From assembly GCA_902802305.1 (NCBI GenBank), contig CADCLG010000029.1, forward strand, positions 1 through 34,267: a stretch of 34,267 bases of DNA, in the 5' to 3' direction. This stretch comes from an uncultured Spirochaetaceae bacterium. GTDB taxonomy: Bacteria > Spirochaetota > Spirochaetia > Treponematales > Treponemataceae. The position numbers and the translations under genes were made by a program. Position 1 is the stretch's first letter. Every line of letters starts with the position of its first letter. Of this stretch, positions 9,532 through 17,832 are shown in pieces. The notes below the pieces were generated by a model. The model was not told where the DNA came from, did not search any database, and saw only the letters and a program-made list of their open reading frames with translations.

Positions 9532-9560
9532 AGTATATTCCATTTTGAATATACTTGCAA
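9532..9560 (-). promoter_or_regulatory. Promoter for the NlpC/P60 gene
   Basis: Reading the minus strand, TTGCAA (9555-9560) and TATACT (9532-9537) are separated by 17 bases, near the sigma-70 consensus. The -10 box ends 8 bases before the ATG at 9523, so transcription should begin at or within a few bases of the start codon. TTGCAA is its own reverse complement and could also serve rightward transcription of the CBM48-like gene, with a weak TATTTT box 17 bases away. Confidence 0.55.
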
Positions 9561-9630
9561 TTATTGTATTTTTCTTATATTTTATTATAACCATTATGAA
9601 AAGTGTTTGTTCATTACTAGGAGCGAATAA

Positions 9631-9945
9631 ATGGGATTAAAAAAATCTTTTTCTAAAGATAAAACAAAATGCACTGTAACTTTCACTGTATCAGCAGAAG
9701 CTGCACAGGGAGCAAAAACAATAAATATAGCTGGCGATTTTAATAGTTGGAGCAGCACAGACACTCCAATGAAAAAAGCCAAAGACGGTTCTTTTTCTGC
9801 AAAAATTGAATTAGATGCTGGAAAAGAATATCAGTTCCGCTATCTGCTCGATAATTCTAAATGGGAAAACGACTGGAATGCTGATAAATACATTCCTGCC
9901 CCATATTCAAATGCAGATAATTCAGTTGTTGTAACTTCAAAATAA
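9631..9945 (+). CDS. Stand-alone CBM48/isoamylase-N-like glycogen-binding domain protein
   Basis: 104 residues, the size of one carbohydrate-binding module of the CBM48/AMPK-beta type. The family hallmark is visible: INIAGDFNSWS, then a strand pair with a Gly/Lys turn (DGSFSAKIELDAGKEYQFRYLLD) and WENDWNADKY. In larger enzymes this module binds alpha-glucans; here it is the whole protein, with no catalytic domain and no signal peptide. It may mark glycogen or act as an adaptor (inference). The start is supported by aggag 7 bases upstream of the ATG. It precedes metK in the same direction, with 123 bases between. Confidence 0.85.
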   Translation: MGLKKSFSKDKTKCTVTFTVSAEAAQGAKTINIAGDFNSWSSTDTPMKKAKDGSFSAKIELDAGKEYQFRYLLDNSKWENDWNADKYIPAPYSNADNSVVVTSK

Positions 9946-9970
9946 ACAACTGTTTGCATATCACATCTTA

Positions 9971-10062
9971 CATTCCGTCGAGTTATCCAAATTGCAGAAC
10001 GGAATGGGGATTGCCTCTTGCATTTTTCATCAGGCAGCCCCTAAATCTTGCTAAAAAGGAGG
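9971..10062 (+). promoter_or_regulatory. Structured leader upstream of metK
   Basis: The space before metK contains two back-to-back hairpins. Arms 9971-9978 (cattccgt) and 9999-10006 pair perfectly. Directly after, 10006-10009 pairs with 10038-10041, and 10012-10016 with 10032-10036. The segment cctc in the second hairpin (10014-10017) could alternatively pair with the gagg of the ribosome-binding site (10059-10062). A terminator for the upstream gene is unlikely because no T-run follows. It does not match a SAM riboswitch class that I can recite, so control by S-adenosylmethionine is only a hypothesis. Confidence 0.4.
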
Positions 10063-10068
10063 TCCATC

Positions 10069-11298
10069 ATGGACGCTATCAAAAACAAAAATCATTATTT
10101 ATTTACATCAGAATCAGTTGGAGAAGGTCACCCGGATAAGCTTTGTGATCAGGTATCAGATGCCGTATTGGATTATTGTCTGAGTCTTGACCCGGATGCT
10201 CATGTTGCCTGTGAATCCTTTGCCACTACCAATTTTCTTTTAGTTGGTGGAGAAATCGGTTTTCAAAAACAGGATATCAATATTGATGACTTTAATAAAA
10301 ATGTCGAAAAGATTGCACGCCAGGTAGCCGTTGATATTGGTTATACATCTGATGATGTGGGTTTGGACGGTAGAAACTGCACTTTCCTCAACAGACTTCA
10401 TGCTCAGTCAGCAGATATAAATCAGGGGGTTGTAGGCCGCGGGCTTGATGAATATGAAGGCCAGCAGGGAGCAGGAGATCAGGGAATGATGTTCGGATTT
10501 GCCTGCAATGAAACACCTACTTTAATGCCAGCTCCAGTTTATTATTCACATCAGCTGCTTTTGAAAGCACATGAACTTCGCCACAATGGTACAATTTCCT
10601 GGCTTAGACCGGATGCAAAATCTCAGGTAACAGTTGAATATGATGAAAACTACAAGCCTGCAAGAATTGACGCAGTTGTTCTGTCACATCAGCATAATCC
10701 AAATGTTTTTGACAAGGACGATAAAAAAGACCACAAACAGATAAAAAAGGCTATCATCGAACAAATCATAAAGCCTGTTTTAGAGCCGACTGGACTTTTA
10801 GATGAAAATACAAAGTTCTATGTAAACCCGACTGGACGCTTTGTAACTGGTGGTCCTGATGGCGATTCTGGTCTTACTGGAAGAAAGATTATCGTTGATA
10901 CTTACGGCGGAATGGGTCGTCACGGTGGTGGTGCCTTCAGTGGAAAAGATCCTTCAAAAGTAGACCGTTCTGCAGCTTACATGGCAAGATACATTGCAAA
11001 AAATATTGTAGCCGCAAAGCTTGCTGACCGTGTTGAAGTTGAACTTGCTTATGCAATTGGTGTTCCGGAGCCGGTTTCTATTATGGTTGATACCTTTGGT
11101 ACAGAAAAAGTTGAGCGAGCAAAAATCGAAGCCGCTGTAGAAAAGATTTTTGACTGTACCCCAGCCGGAATAATCAAAACTTTAAAGCTCAAGCAACCAA
11201 TTTACCGAAAAACTGCAAGTTACGGACATTTTGGTCGCACAGGCTTCCCTTGGGAAGAAACTGACAAAGTTAATGAACTTCTGGCAGAAATAAAATAA
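10069..11298 (+). CDS. metK: S-adenosylmethionine synthase
   Basis: Makes S-adenosylmethionine from methionine and ATP in the cytoplasm. About 409 residues, typical for the family. Signature motifs are [17 protein letters not shown] near the start, the ATP/phosphate loop [16 protein letters not shown], and the P-loop-like [20 protein letters not shown] start at the ATG of 10069 ([15 protein letters not shown]), six bases after a perfect aaggagg. The open frame reaches 10048, but that start has no such signal. nth follows 33 bases later, so the two may share a transcript. A structured leader lies upstream. Confidence 0.98.
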   Translation: MDAIKNKNHYLFTSESVGEGHPDKLCDQVSDAVLDYCLSLDPDAHVACESFATTNFLLVGGEIGFQKQDINIDDFNKNVEKIARQVAVDIGYTSDDVGLDGRNCTFLNRLHAQSADINQGVVGRGLDEYEGQQGAGDQGMMFGFACNETPTLMPAPVYYSHQLLLKAHELRHNGTISWLRPDAKSQVTVEYDENYKPARIDAVVLSHQHNPNVFDKDDKKDHKQIKKAIIEQIIKPVLEPTGLLDENTKFYVNPTGRFVTGGPDGDSGLTGRKIIVDTYGGMGRHGGGAFSGKDPSKVDRSAAYMARYIAKNIVAAKLADRVEVELAYAIGVPEPVSIMVDTFGTEKVERAKIEAAVEKIFDCTPAGIIKTLKLKQPIYRKTASYGHFGRTGFPWEETDKVNELLAEIK

Positions 11299-11331
11299 GC
11301 TCTCGCTTTCTGACCTGGCACTGGAGTTAAA

Positions 11332-12000
11332 ATGGATTTACTGTCTCAATCAGAAATGAAAGAAGTTTTTTCTCGCTGGCAAAAAAATAATCCTGAGCCG
11401 GTTTCTGAATTGGAATATGTAAATCCCTTTACTCTTTTAGTGGCAGTGGTTTTATCAGCACAGGCAACCGACAAAAGCGTAAATAAAGCAACAAAAGCTT
11501 TATTTGCAGTGGCCGATACTCCGCAAAAAATGCTTGCTTTGGATATGGATGGTCTGGTTCCCTATATCAAATCGATTGGACTTTATCAGACAAAAGCCCG
11601 TCATGTTATTGAACTTTCACAAAAGCTTATTGAGCAGTTTGATTCTCTTGTACCAAACACACGCGAAGAACTGATGACTCTGCCTGGTGTTGGTAGAAAA
11701 ACTGCAAATGTAGTTTTAAATGTAATCTTTCATCAGCCGACAATTCCTGTAGATACACATCTTCTTAGAGTCTGCCCAAAAATAGGACTTGCAGAAGGAA
11801 CTACTCCTGAACAGGTTGAAGCAAGCCTTTTGAAACGAGTACCGCAAGAATTTTTGTATGGGGCTCATCACTGGATTTTACTCCACGGACGATATGTGTG
11901 TACGGCACGCTCACCAAAATGCCAGGAATGTCTTATCAGTGATATCTGCAAAAAGAATGAAAACCATAAGAATGGCGAACAAAAGTGTGAGGGAAAATAA
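11332..12000 (+). CDS. nth: Endonuclease III
   Basis: Bifunctional DNA glycosylase/AP lyase that removes oxidised pyrimidines. 222 residues, the usual length. The helix-hairpin-helix reads LPGVGRKTANVVLN with catalytic K123, followed by D141 in VDTHLLRV, matching Lys120 and Asp138 of the E. coli enzyme. The C-terminal [4Fe-4S] ligands have the standard C-x6-C-x2-C-x5-C spacing (CTARSPKCQECLISDIC). The start has ggag 5 bases upstream. It ends 6 bases before the next gene. Confidence 0.97.
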   Translation: MDLLSQSEMKEVFSRWQKNNPEPVSELEYVNPFTLLVAVVLSAQATDKSVNKATKALFAVADTPQKMLALDMDGLVPYIKSIGLYQTKARHVIELSQKLIEQFDSLVPNTREELMTLPGVGRKTANVVLNVIFHQPTIPVDTHLLRVCPKIGLAEGTTPEQVEASLLKRVPQEFLYGAHHWILLHGRYVCTARSPKCQECLISDICKKNENHKNGEQKCEGK

Positions 12001-12006
12001 ACTTAA

Positions 12007-13173
12007 ATGAACTACTTTGATAAATACGACTGGCCGACTATGATGAGCCTTAATCCCATTGCAGAAAAAAGCGAATACGATATAAAAAAATATCATAACA
12101 TTCTTGAACCCCAGCCACCGGAATTTTTGAATAAGTATTATGAGCTTCCTATGCTGCAGCGGCTCAAAAACGTGGGATTGTTGTGCGGTACAGATTGGAC
12201 TCCTCTTTATAAAAATCGTTTTTATTATTCGCGCTTTGATCATTCTGTTGGTGTTGCCCTTATAATCTGGCACTTTACTCACGATAAAGCTCAGACAATT
12301 TCGGGACTGCTGCATGATGTTTCTACACCAGTTTTTTCTCATGTCTCTGATTTTAGAAAGGGCGATGCACTCACACAGACCGAAACAGAAGGTACAAATG
12401 AAAGTTTAATCCGAAGTGACAGGAATTTAGACGCTCTGCTGGCGGTGGACGGGCTTGGGGTTGAACAGGTTGAAGATTATCACAAATATCCGATTGCCGA
12501 CAATGAAATTCCACAATTGAGTTCTGATAGGCTGGAATACATGTTTCCATCGGGAATGGCTTTGGATGGCAGTTGGGATTTGCCGTCGGTAAGAAGGGCG
12601 TATGAAGATTTGGAAGTGCTGAGGAATGAGGAGGGATTACCCGAATTAGGCTTTAAGACTCTGGAAATTGCAGAAGATTATACCCGTCGTTTTTGTATGA
12701 TTGGTCATATTCTTCAGTTGAATGAAAATAAACTCACGCTGCATTTGCTTGGACAGATAATGAATAAGGCTGTGCACACCGGTATCCTTGCTGAAAATGA
12801 TTTTATGGAAAAATCCGAAGCCGAAATTATGGGAATTTTGGATAAAGAATTATGCAGCGAGGATTTTCAATTGGTTCAAGGGTACGATTTTTCATCCGAA
12901 CAAATATTGAATCACGAACGGTCAGAACTGGCAAGCTTATACAAAACCTTCCGCACAATGACAAAAATCGAACATACTCAAACTCCGCTTGATGAAAATG
13001 AATACTTTTGCATAAATCTTAAAGTCAAGCAGCGTTATATAAATCCTCTTGTAAAAACAGCCAACTCCTGCACCCGTATAAGCGAAACTTCTTCACAAGC
13101 TAAAAAAATTATAGAAGATTTTCTACTTTATAATGATACTCCCTTTGGCTGCGTAAAACTGATTAATGCATAA
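12007..13173 (+). CDS. HD-domain metal-dependent phosphohydrolase
   Basis: 388 residues. The HD signature is clear: H79 in SRFDHSVGVA, H103-D104 in SGLLHDVSTPVFSHVSDF, and a distal Asp expected downstream. Members hydrolyse phosphate esters, for example dNTPs or nucleotide signals; the overall shape resembles the dGTPase-like/YfbR-type group, but I cannot name a substrate. It starts 6 bases after nth. There is only a weak, distant gaggg upstream, so translation is probably coupled to nth. It converges with the deaminase gene; a hairpin fills the gap. Confidence 0.82.
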   Translation: MNYFDKYDWPTMMSLNPIAEKSEYDIKKYHNILEPQPPEFLNKYYELPMLQRLKNVGLLCGTDWTPLYKNRFYYSRFDHSVGVALIIWHFTHDKAQTISGLLHDVSTPVFSHVSDFRKGDALTQTETEGTNESLIRSDRNLDALLAVDGLGVEQVEDYHKYPIADNEIPQLSSDRLEYMFPSGMALDGSWDLPSVRRAYEDLEVLRNEEGLPELGFKTLEIAEDYTRRFCMIGHILQLNENKLTLHLLGQIMNKAVHTGILAENDFMEKSEAEIMGILDKELCSEDFQLVQGYDFSSEQILNHERSELASLYKTFRTMTKIEHTQTPLDENEYFCINLKVKQRYINPLVKTANSCTRISETSSQAKKIIEDFLLYNDTPFGCVKLINA

Positions 13174-13210
13174 GGTAGATTTTCTTTGAAATAAGAAAAA
13201 TAAATCTGCC
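13174..13210. terminator. Hairpin between convergent genes, possible bidirectional terminator
   Basis: ggtagattt (13174-13182) pairs with aaatctgcc (13202-13210), with further pairing inside between the T-rich and A-rich segments. It starts directly after the stop of the HD gene and ends 3 bases before the stop of the deaminase gene on the other strand. No long T-run follows in either direction, so the terminator call is moderate. Confidence 0.45.
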
Positions 13211-13213
13211 CTA

Positions 13214-13699
13214 TTAGACTTCCAGTGTAATTTTTCTACCTGTTGGTTTGTAACATTCAAACTTTACACCAGCAGCAGTCATAAGTTTTTTTGAAGCTTC
13301 AACAGATGGAGTACCGTCGTATTTATTATCAGCGTAAATTACAGTTTTAATACCAGCCTGAATAATTGCCTTAGCACATTCATTACAAGGGAAAAGAGTA
13401 ACATAGATTTTGCAGCCTTCCAGTGAACCGCCGCGATAATTCAAAATTGCATTCAATTCACTGTGAGTAACATAAGCATATTTTGTGTTTAGAGTATCTC
13501 CTTCCCTAGCCCACGGAAACTCATCATCAGAGCAGCCAATAGGAAATCCGTTGTATCCCATAGATAAAATCTTATTTTCTGGATTTACAATACATGCACC
13601 AACCTGGGAGTTAGGATCCTTTGAGCGCAAGCTTGCAAGCTTTGCAACTCCCATAAAATATTCATCCCAATTAATATAATCCTGTCGTTTAAAAGTCAT
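13214..13699 (-). CDS. dCMP deaminase family protein
   Basis: 161 residues of the zinc-dependent cytidine/deoxycytidylate deaminase fold. The zinc/proton-shuttle motif is HSELNAILN (Ser replaces the more usual Ala of HAE), and PCNECAKAIIQAG provides the two Cys ligands. SQVGACIVNPENKILSMGYNG is the family N-terminal strand. It probably converts dCMP to dUMP for thymidylate synthesis; a ComEB-like role is the alternative name. There is no Shine-Dalgarno. A TATAAT box (13707-13712, minus) is 7 bases from the ATG, suggesting a leaderless message. It is divergent from the GGDEF gene. Confidence 0.92.
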   Translation of the reverse strand: MTFKRQDYINWDEYFMGVAKLASLRSKDPNSQVGACIVNPENKILSMGYNGFPIGCSDDEFPWAREGDTLNTKYAYVTHSELNAILNYRGGSLEGCKIYVTLFPCNECAKAIIQAGIKTVIYADNKYDGTPSVEASKKLMTAAGVKFECYKPTGRKITLEV

Positions 13700-13744
13700 A
13701 ACAATAATTATATACGCTTTTTTTCATTATTGCATTATTTTAAA

Positions 13745-13774
13745 TTGGAAAAGTAAAGATTTTTGGTTTACACT
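13745..13774 (+). promoter_or_regulatory. Promoter for the GGDEF gene
   Basis: TTGGAA (13745-13750) and TACACT (13769-13774) are 18 bases apart. The -10 box ends 7 bases before the ATG at 13782 and no ribosome-binding site is present, fitting a leaderless transcript. Confidence 0.45.
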
Positions 13775-13781
13775 AAAGATA

Positions 13782-14615
13782 ATGGGAAATACAGAATCAG
13801 AAAAAAATCTGTCAGGTATAAAATTTCTTGTATCAGAATCAGTTTTTAATCTCATAGAAAGTCTGGGCGGCTATATCACCCTTACAAAAAACGCCGAAGA
13901 AGCCCTTAAAATCTTCACAAAATCAGGAACAGAAACCTACGATGCCATTATCCTAGCCTCAGAAGAAGCAGAGAGTGTTAAAAATATCCCTCTTGAAAAT
14001 AAAATTGATTCAGAAAGACTTCCCATAATAGCAATAAAAAATAAAAATCCTGATAAAGATGAACTGACCATAAGCATACTCAAGAATCTTTATAAGTTTT
14101 CTTCCCTCCGCATAAAAAGGCTGAAACATGCCTTGGACTGCATAAATAAAGACGGACTGACTGGCGTCAACAACAGGATGTCATTTGAAAACTTTGAAGA
14201 TAAAATCACACAAGAAATTGTCGACAACAAAATATCTTCCTTTGCAATCATTATTTTTGATATTAATAACCTCAAAAATACAAATGACCTTCTTGGACAC
14301 GATGCAGGTGACCAGCTGATAATTGATGGCTGCAAAATCATTTGTGATACATTCAAACATAGTCCAGTTTTTAGACTTGGTGGTGATGAGTTTGTAGCAT
14401 TTTTACAGGGAGAAGATTTTAAAAACAGAAAATGCCTCTTGTCAGGCTTTCAAAAAAAGATGAACAAAGAATACTTTATTTCTGGAGCAGTTTCCATTGC
14501 CAGCGGAATGTCGGACTTTATTCCTCAAAAAGATATAAATGTCTTAGATGTCTTTAAACGGGCTGATGAGGCCATGTACAAAACAAAAGCTAAGATGAAA
14601 AAGCAGCGGGTCTAA
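13782..14615 (+). CDS. GGDEF-domain diguanylate cyclase
   Basis: 277 residues. The C-terminal half (from about residue 117, DGLTGVNNRMSFENF) is a GGDEF domain with intact RLGGDEFVAFL and the substrate-loop residues FDINNLKNTNDLLGHDAGD, so synthesis of cyclic-di-GMP from GTP is expected. The RxxD inhibitory site normally 5 residues before GGDEF is absent (FKHS), so feedback inhibition is probably missing. The first 115 residues look like a degenerate receiver domain (GGYITLTKNAEEALKIF, YDAIILASE). I cannot confirm the phospho-acceptor Asp. The last 4 bases overlap the convergent phosphatase gene. Confidence 0.9.
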   Translation: MGNTESEKNLSGIKFLVSESVFNLIESLGGYITLTKNAEEALKIFTKSGTETYDAIILASEEAESVKNIPLENKIDSERLPIIAIKNKNPDKDELTISILKNLYKFSSLRIKRLKHALDCINKDGLTGVNNRMSFENFEDKITQEIVDNKISSFAIIIFDINNLKNTNDLLGHDAGDQLIIDGCKIICDTFKHSPVFRLGGDEFVAFLQGEDFKNRKCLLSGFQKKMNKEYFISGAVSIASGMSDFIPQKDINVLDVFKRADEAMYKTKAKMKKQRV

Positions 14616-15382
14616 ACTAAAAACTTAGCTTTAATTGCTTCTGTTTCTTCAGAAGTAAAATTAAGTTTTTTTATAAAAAATGCTTCAAGGGAACCGTAAT
14701 TTTCTTCCAGTTTTCCAAGTGAAGATTCAATAAAGGATTGCTTAGCCATCAGGGAATTTTTAACCTTTTTTGCAAACTTGTGACTGAACTTTATCAAAAG
14801 GCAGGCAAAATATACGAATCTGGCCTTTGCAACAGTAAATCTGTTTGAATAAACATAATCCTGAATAATAATATTTCTATCTACACCTAAAAAAGCAAGA
14901 ATCAAGGCAGCAATAATTCCAGTTCTGTCTTTTCCAACCGTGCAATGAAACAAAACTGAATAATCGTCATTTGGCAAAGTCAAAATTGTTCTTAAGATTT
15001 CAATCAGATTATCAAGACAATCATCAGTAACCATTTTTACATACATGTCTTCCATCGTCGGCATCATAACCAGCGATTTTATACTGTGAATCTTTTTTTC
15101 GTGACTTATCCCGGCAACCGCTTCGTTAAAAAGCGGCATGTGAAAATATTTAACACCATCAACCACAGCATCCGGCTTTTCCAGAGATTCTTTTTTAGTG
15201 CGTAAATCTATAACAGTTTTGAGTTTATAATCATCTTTTAGCTTTTTTATATCATCATCAGAAAGCTTAAAAAGCGTTGTTCCTCTTATAAGCATACGGG
15301 AACGGACTGTTTTTCCATCTTTTGTCTTAATTCCGCCCAAATCCCTAAAATTTTTAACATGCTTCAGTTTGATAAGTTCCAT
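14612..15382 (-). CDS. Tyrosine-protein phosphatase (Y_phosphatase3 type)
   Basis: 256 residues. The N-terminal NFRDLGGIKTKDGKTVRSR and RGTTLFKLSDDD are typical of bacterial PTP/DSP-like phosphatases. The P-loop is FHCTVGKDRTGI (Cys-x5-Arg). It should dephosphorylate phosphotyrosine or phosphoinositide-like substrates by a cysteinyl-phosphate mechanism. No signal peptide is seen. TATAAT (15391-15396, minus) lies 8 bases before the ATG with no ribosome-binding site, another leaderless candidate. The substrate is unknown. Confidence 0.9.
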   Translation of the reverse strand: MELIKLKHVKNFRDLGGIKTKDGKTVRSRMLIRGTTLFKLSDDDIKKLKDDYKLKTVIDLRTKKESLEKPDAVVDGVKYFHMPLFNEAVAGISHEKKIHSIKSLVMMPTMEDMYVKMVTDDCLDNLIEILRTILTLPNDDYSVLFHCTVGKDRTGIIAALILAFLGVDRNIIIQDYVYSNRFTVAKARFVYFACLLIKFSHKFAKKVKNSLMAKQSFIESSLGKLEENYGSLEAFFIKKLNFTSEETEAIKAKFLV

Positions 15383-15438
15383 GATAGCAAATTATATCAC
15401 AAATCAAAGCCTATGGATTAAAAAAAACTATAATTTTT

Positions 15439-15466
15439 TTGAACAAAATAATAATCGTGCTATAAT
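15439..15466 (+). promoter_or_regulatory. Promoter for the DUF2804 gene
   Basis: TTGAAC (15439-15444) and TATAAT (15461-15466) are 16 bases apart, close to the sigma-70 consensus. The ATG at 15522 is 55 bases downstream with ggag 5 bases before it, so this gene has a conventional leader, unlike several of its neighbours. Confidence 0.55.
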
Positions 15467-15521
15467 TTTTATAATTATAATAAATTAATAAATCAAGAAA
15501 ATTATAAAAAACGGAGAAAAC

Positions 15522-16595
15522 ATGCGAAATCACGAAGTTGTAAATGAACAAAAACTCTTGGACGAAAAGGGAAACATAAGAGAACCTGGCTGGGCTCGAA
15601 AACTTATCTGGAAATATGATAGAAAAGACATTAAAGCTCCAAGATTCAGAATTAAGGAATGGGATTATTACATCGTAATTCACGACGGTAAAAAAGACGG
15701 AACAGAAAGCTTTGCAGCCGCATTTACAATTTCTGATGACGGATATGTTGGATTGCAATCAGTTTCCCTTCTTCATCTGGACAAGGAAAATCCAAGTGAA
15801 CGCACCCAGACAATATTAAATGTATTTCCTATGGGAAAATTAAAGCTTCCTCCTTCTTCAGATAAGGGAAATGTCACTTACAAAGACAAAAAATTGAACA
15901 TGCAGTTTATAAAGACTGAGGAACAAAGACAGATAAAGTGTGCATATACAGATTTCAGCAAGGGAAAACTGCTTACAGCCGATATAACCTTGCAGCAGCC
16001 GGATATGGACACAATGGTAATTGCAACCCCATGGGAGGAAAATGCTCACTTCTATTACAATCAGAAAATTAACTGCATGAAAGCCAGCGGCACCGTATTT
16101 TATGATGGAAAAACCTATTCATTTAATCCTGAATATGATTTTGGAACTTTAGACTGGGGACGTGGAGTCTGGACTTATGACAATACCTGGTACTGGGGCA
16201 ATGGAAATGCAGTTGTAGATGGACATACAGTCGGCTTTAATATCGGTTACGGCTTTGGAAATACATCAGCGGCAAGTGAAAATATTCTTATTGTCGATGG
16301 AATTGCCCATAAGCTTGATGATGTCGATTTTGGTATTCCGAATGACCCAGATCCTAAAGCAATGGATGGACCAGAATATAATTCAACCTGGAAAATGACT
16401 TCTTCTGACGGACGTTTTGAAGTAACCTTTGAACCAATTCTAGACCGCTTTGCAAAAATGGATTTTAAGGTCATCGTAAGTGACCAGCATCAGGTTTTTG
16501 GTCGCATGAATGGTAAAATTACACTGGATGACGGAAAAGTTTTACAATTGGATGATGTCCTCTGCTTTGCGGAAAAGGTGCATAACAGGTATTAG
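15522..16595 (+). CDS. DUF2804 family protein
   Basis: 357 residues, full length for DUF2804. Recognisable features are the opening MRNHEVVNEQKLLDEKGNI, then PGWARKLIWKYDRKDIKAP, and the central DFGTLDWGRGVWTYDNTWYWGN with many Trp/Tyr residues. There is no signal peptide and no known catalytic motif. The family is widespread but uncharacterised; its beta-rich pattern suggests a lipocalin-like or hydrolase-like barrel (inference). It has its own promoter and ends 34 bases from the convergent queH. Confidence 0.85.
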   Translation: MRNHEVVNEQKLLDEKGNIREPGWARKLIWKYDRKDIKAPRFRIKEWDYYIVIHDGKKDGTESFAAAFTISDDGYVGLQSVSLLHLDKENPSERTQTILNVFPMGKLKLPPSSDKGNVTYKDKKLNMQFIKTEEQRQIKCAYTDFSKGKLLTADITLQQPDMDTMVIATPWEENAHFYYNQKINCMKASGTVFYDGKTYSFNPEYDFGTLDWGRGVWTYDNTWYWGNGNAVVDGHTVGFNIGYGFGNTSAASENILIVDGIAHKLDDVDFGIPNDPDPKAMDGPEYNSTWKMTSSDGRFEVTFEPILDRFAKMDFKVIVSDQHQVFGRMNGKITLDDGKVLQLDDVLCFAEKVHNRY

Positions 16596-16629
16596 TTTTT
16601 CTGTTTTTGAAAATATTCGGTTTTTGAAA

Positions 16630-17328
16630 CTATTCCTTTCTCGAATTAAACGAATACACACAGCCGCAGTATTGCTGACGATACAAGCCGTACTCAGCAC
16701 TGAGTTCAAGACTGCGTTTGAAGCCGTTATTTTTTTTGAAATCTGATGGGAGCCATTTTGGACAATGCAGAGAAGATTCCTTAGAGGTTGAAACAATGGA
16801 TTTTTGATATTCTTCCACTATTTCATTTCCAAGAGTATTGATTTTTTCTGCATCCTTAAAGGGGCTTATTGAAAGTGTAGTACAGTAATAATCAAAATCA
16901 TGAGTAACTGCATATTCGTAGGCACGTTCAAGGCGGAACTTGTAACAGAGACGACAGCGCTCGCCTTTTTCGGGTTCATTGGCACGCTCCGGGTGTTCGT
17001 GGATTTGAATAGCCTTGTAAAAATCATCAGGATTATAAGTTTCTTCTATTACGCTAACTCCAGCAGCTGGCGCAAACTTTATGTAAAAAGCTTTAAGTTC
17101 ATTAAGACGGCGATGGTATTCCTGCTCCGGATAAATATTTGGATTATAATAAAAAACCGTAATATCAAAATGTTGCGAAAGATATTCCAGAACATAAGAA
17201 GAACAAGGACCGCAACAGGCATGAAGAAGAAGAGATGGTTTTACAAAAGAAGCTGTATCTGAAGATTGCTTCTGCTCCAGTAAATTAAGAAAATCATCTA
17301 ACTGTTTCTGATATAAAGACTGTGCCAT
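16630..17328 (-). CDS. queH: Epoxyqueuosine reductase QueH
   Basis: Last step of queuosine tRNA modification: reduction of epoxyqueuosine to queuosine by the non-QueG enzyme. 232 residues. The family cysteines are present: LLHACCGPCSSYVLEYL, GERCRLCYKFRLERA, and the terminal QQYCGCVYSF. These are the Fe-S/metal ligands of QueH (formerly DUF208). YNPNIYPEQEYHRR and TTLSISPFKD are also conserved. TATAAT (17338-17343, minus) is 9 bases before the ATG with no ribosome-binding site. No other queuosine gene is visible nearby. Confidence 0.95.
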   Translation of the reverse strand: MAQSLYQKQLDDFLNLLEQKQSSDTASFVKPSLLLHACCGPCSSYVLEYLSQHFDITVFYYNPNIYPEQEYHRRLNELKAFYIKFAPAAGVSVIEETYNPDDFYKAIQIHEHPERANEPEKGERCRLCYKFRLERAYEYAVTHDFDYYCTTLSISPFKDAEKINTLGNEIVEEYQKSIVSTSKESSLHCPKWLPSDFKKNNGFKRSLELSAEYGLYRQQYCGCVYSFNSRKE

Positions 17329-17358
17329 GCTTTAATGATTATAACTGTTTCAAGTTAT

Positions 17359-17832
17359 CTATTCCAGCAGAGAATTGTGAAGTGCAGTGTCTACACAGGA
17401 AATAAAAACCAGACTTGCAAGTTCTTCGCCCTTAATAGCAGGAACGACGGTTTTATTTTCTTTAATCATAGTCTGCAAAATTGGCGCGACTTTTTGCCCC
17501 TGAGAACCTTTGTTTTCTATTATATTGATAGTTTGCAGGGTGTGATTTTTAACGGTAACTTCCAGCTGAACATGCATAAAACTTGTGTAAGTCTTTCCAA
17601 GATAAGTGCCGTCTTCTACCTGCTCAAGCGAAACATTATAAAAAGGAAGATTGCGGGCTTCGGTAATTTGATTTTTGTGACGAAGAATGAGATAACCGCA
17701 AAACATTACAAAGATAATTGCAAAATACGAGAGGAGTTTTGCGGTAGAGACGGATTTTATATTTTTTGCCCTGCTTGTTTGCCTTGCCATATTTGGTATT
17801 TTGTGCTGCAATTTGGAGTTACTATTTAGCAT
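17359..17832 (-). CDS. Membrane-anchored protein with degenerate FMN-binding-like domain
   Basis: 157 residues. One transmembrane segment (LLSYFAIIFVMFCGYLIL, about 33-50) leaves the C-terminal domain outside the cytoplasm. That domain, from VEDGTYLGKTYTSFMHVQLEVTV on, has the strand order of FMN_bind domains, in which a Thr in an SGAT motif carries flavin. Here the matching region (IKGEELASLVFISCVDTAL) has no SGAT, so covalent flavin is unlikely. The start overlaps the upstream lipoprotein gene by 11 bases; an ATG at 17790 is an alternative. The relation to FMN_bind is inference from pattern. Confidence 0.6.
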   Translation of the reverse strand: MLNSNSKLQHKIPNMARQTSRAKNIKSVSTAKLLSYFAIIFVMFCGYLILRHKNQITEARNLPFYNVSLEQVEDGTYLGKTYTSFMHVQLEVTVKNHTLQTINIIENKGSQGQKVAPILQTMIKENKTVVPAIKGEELASLVFISCVDTALHNSLLE

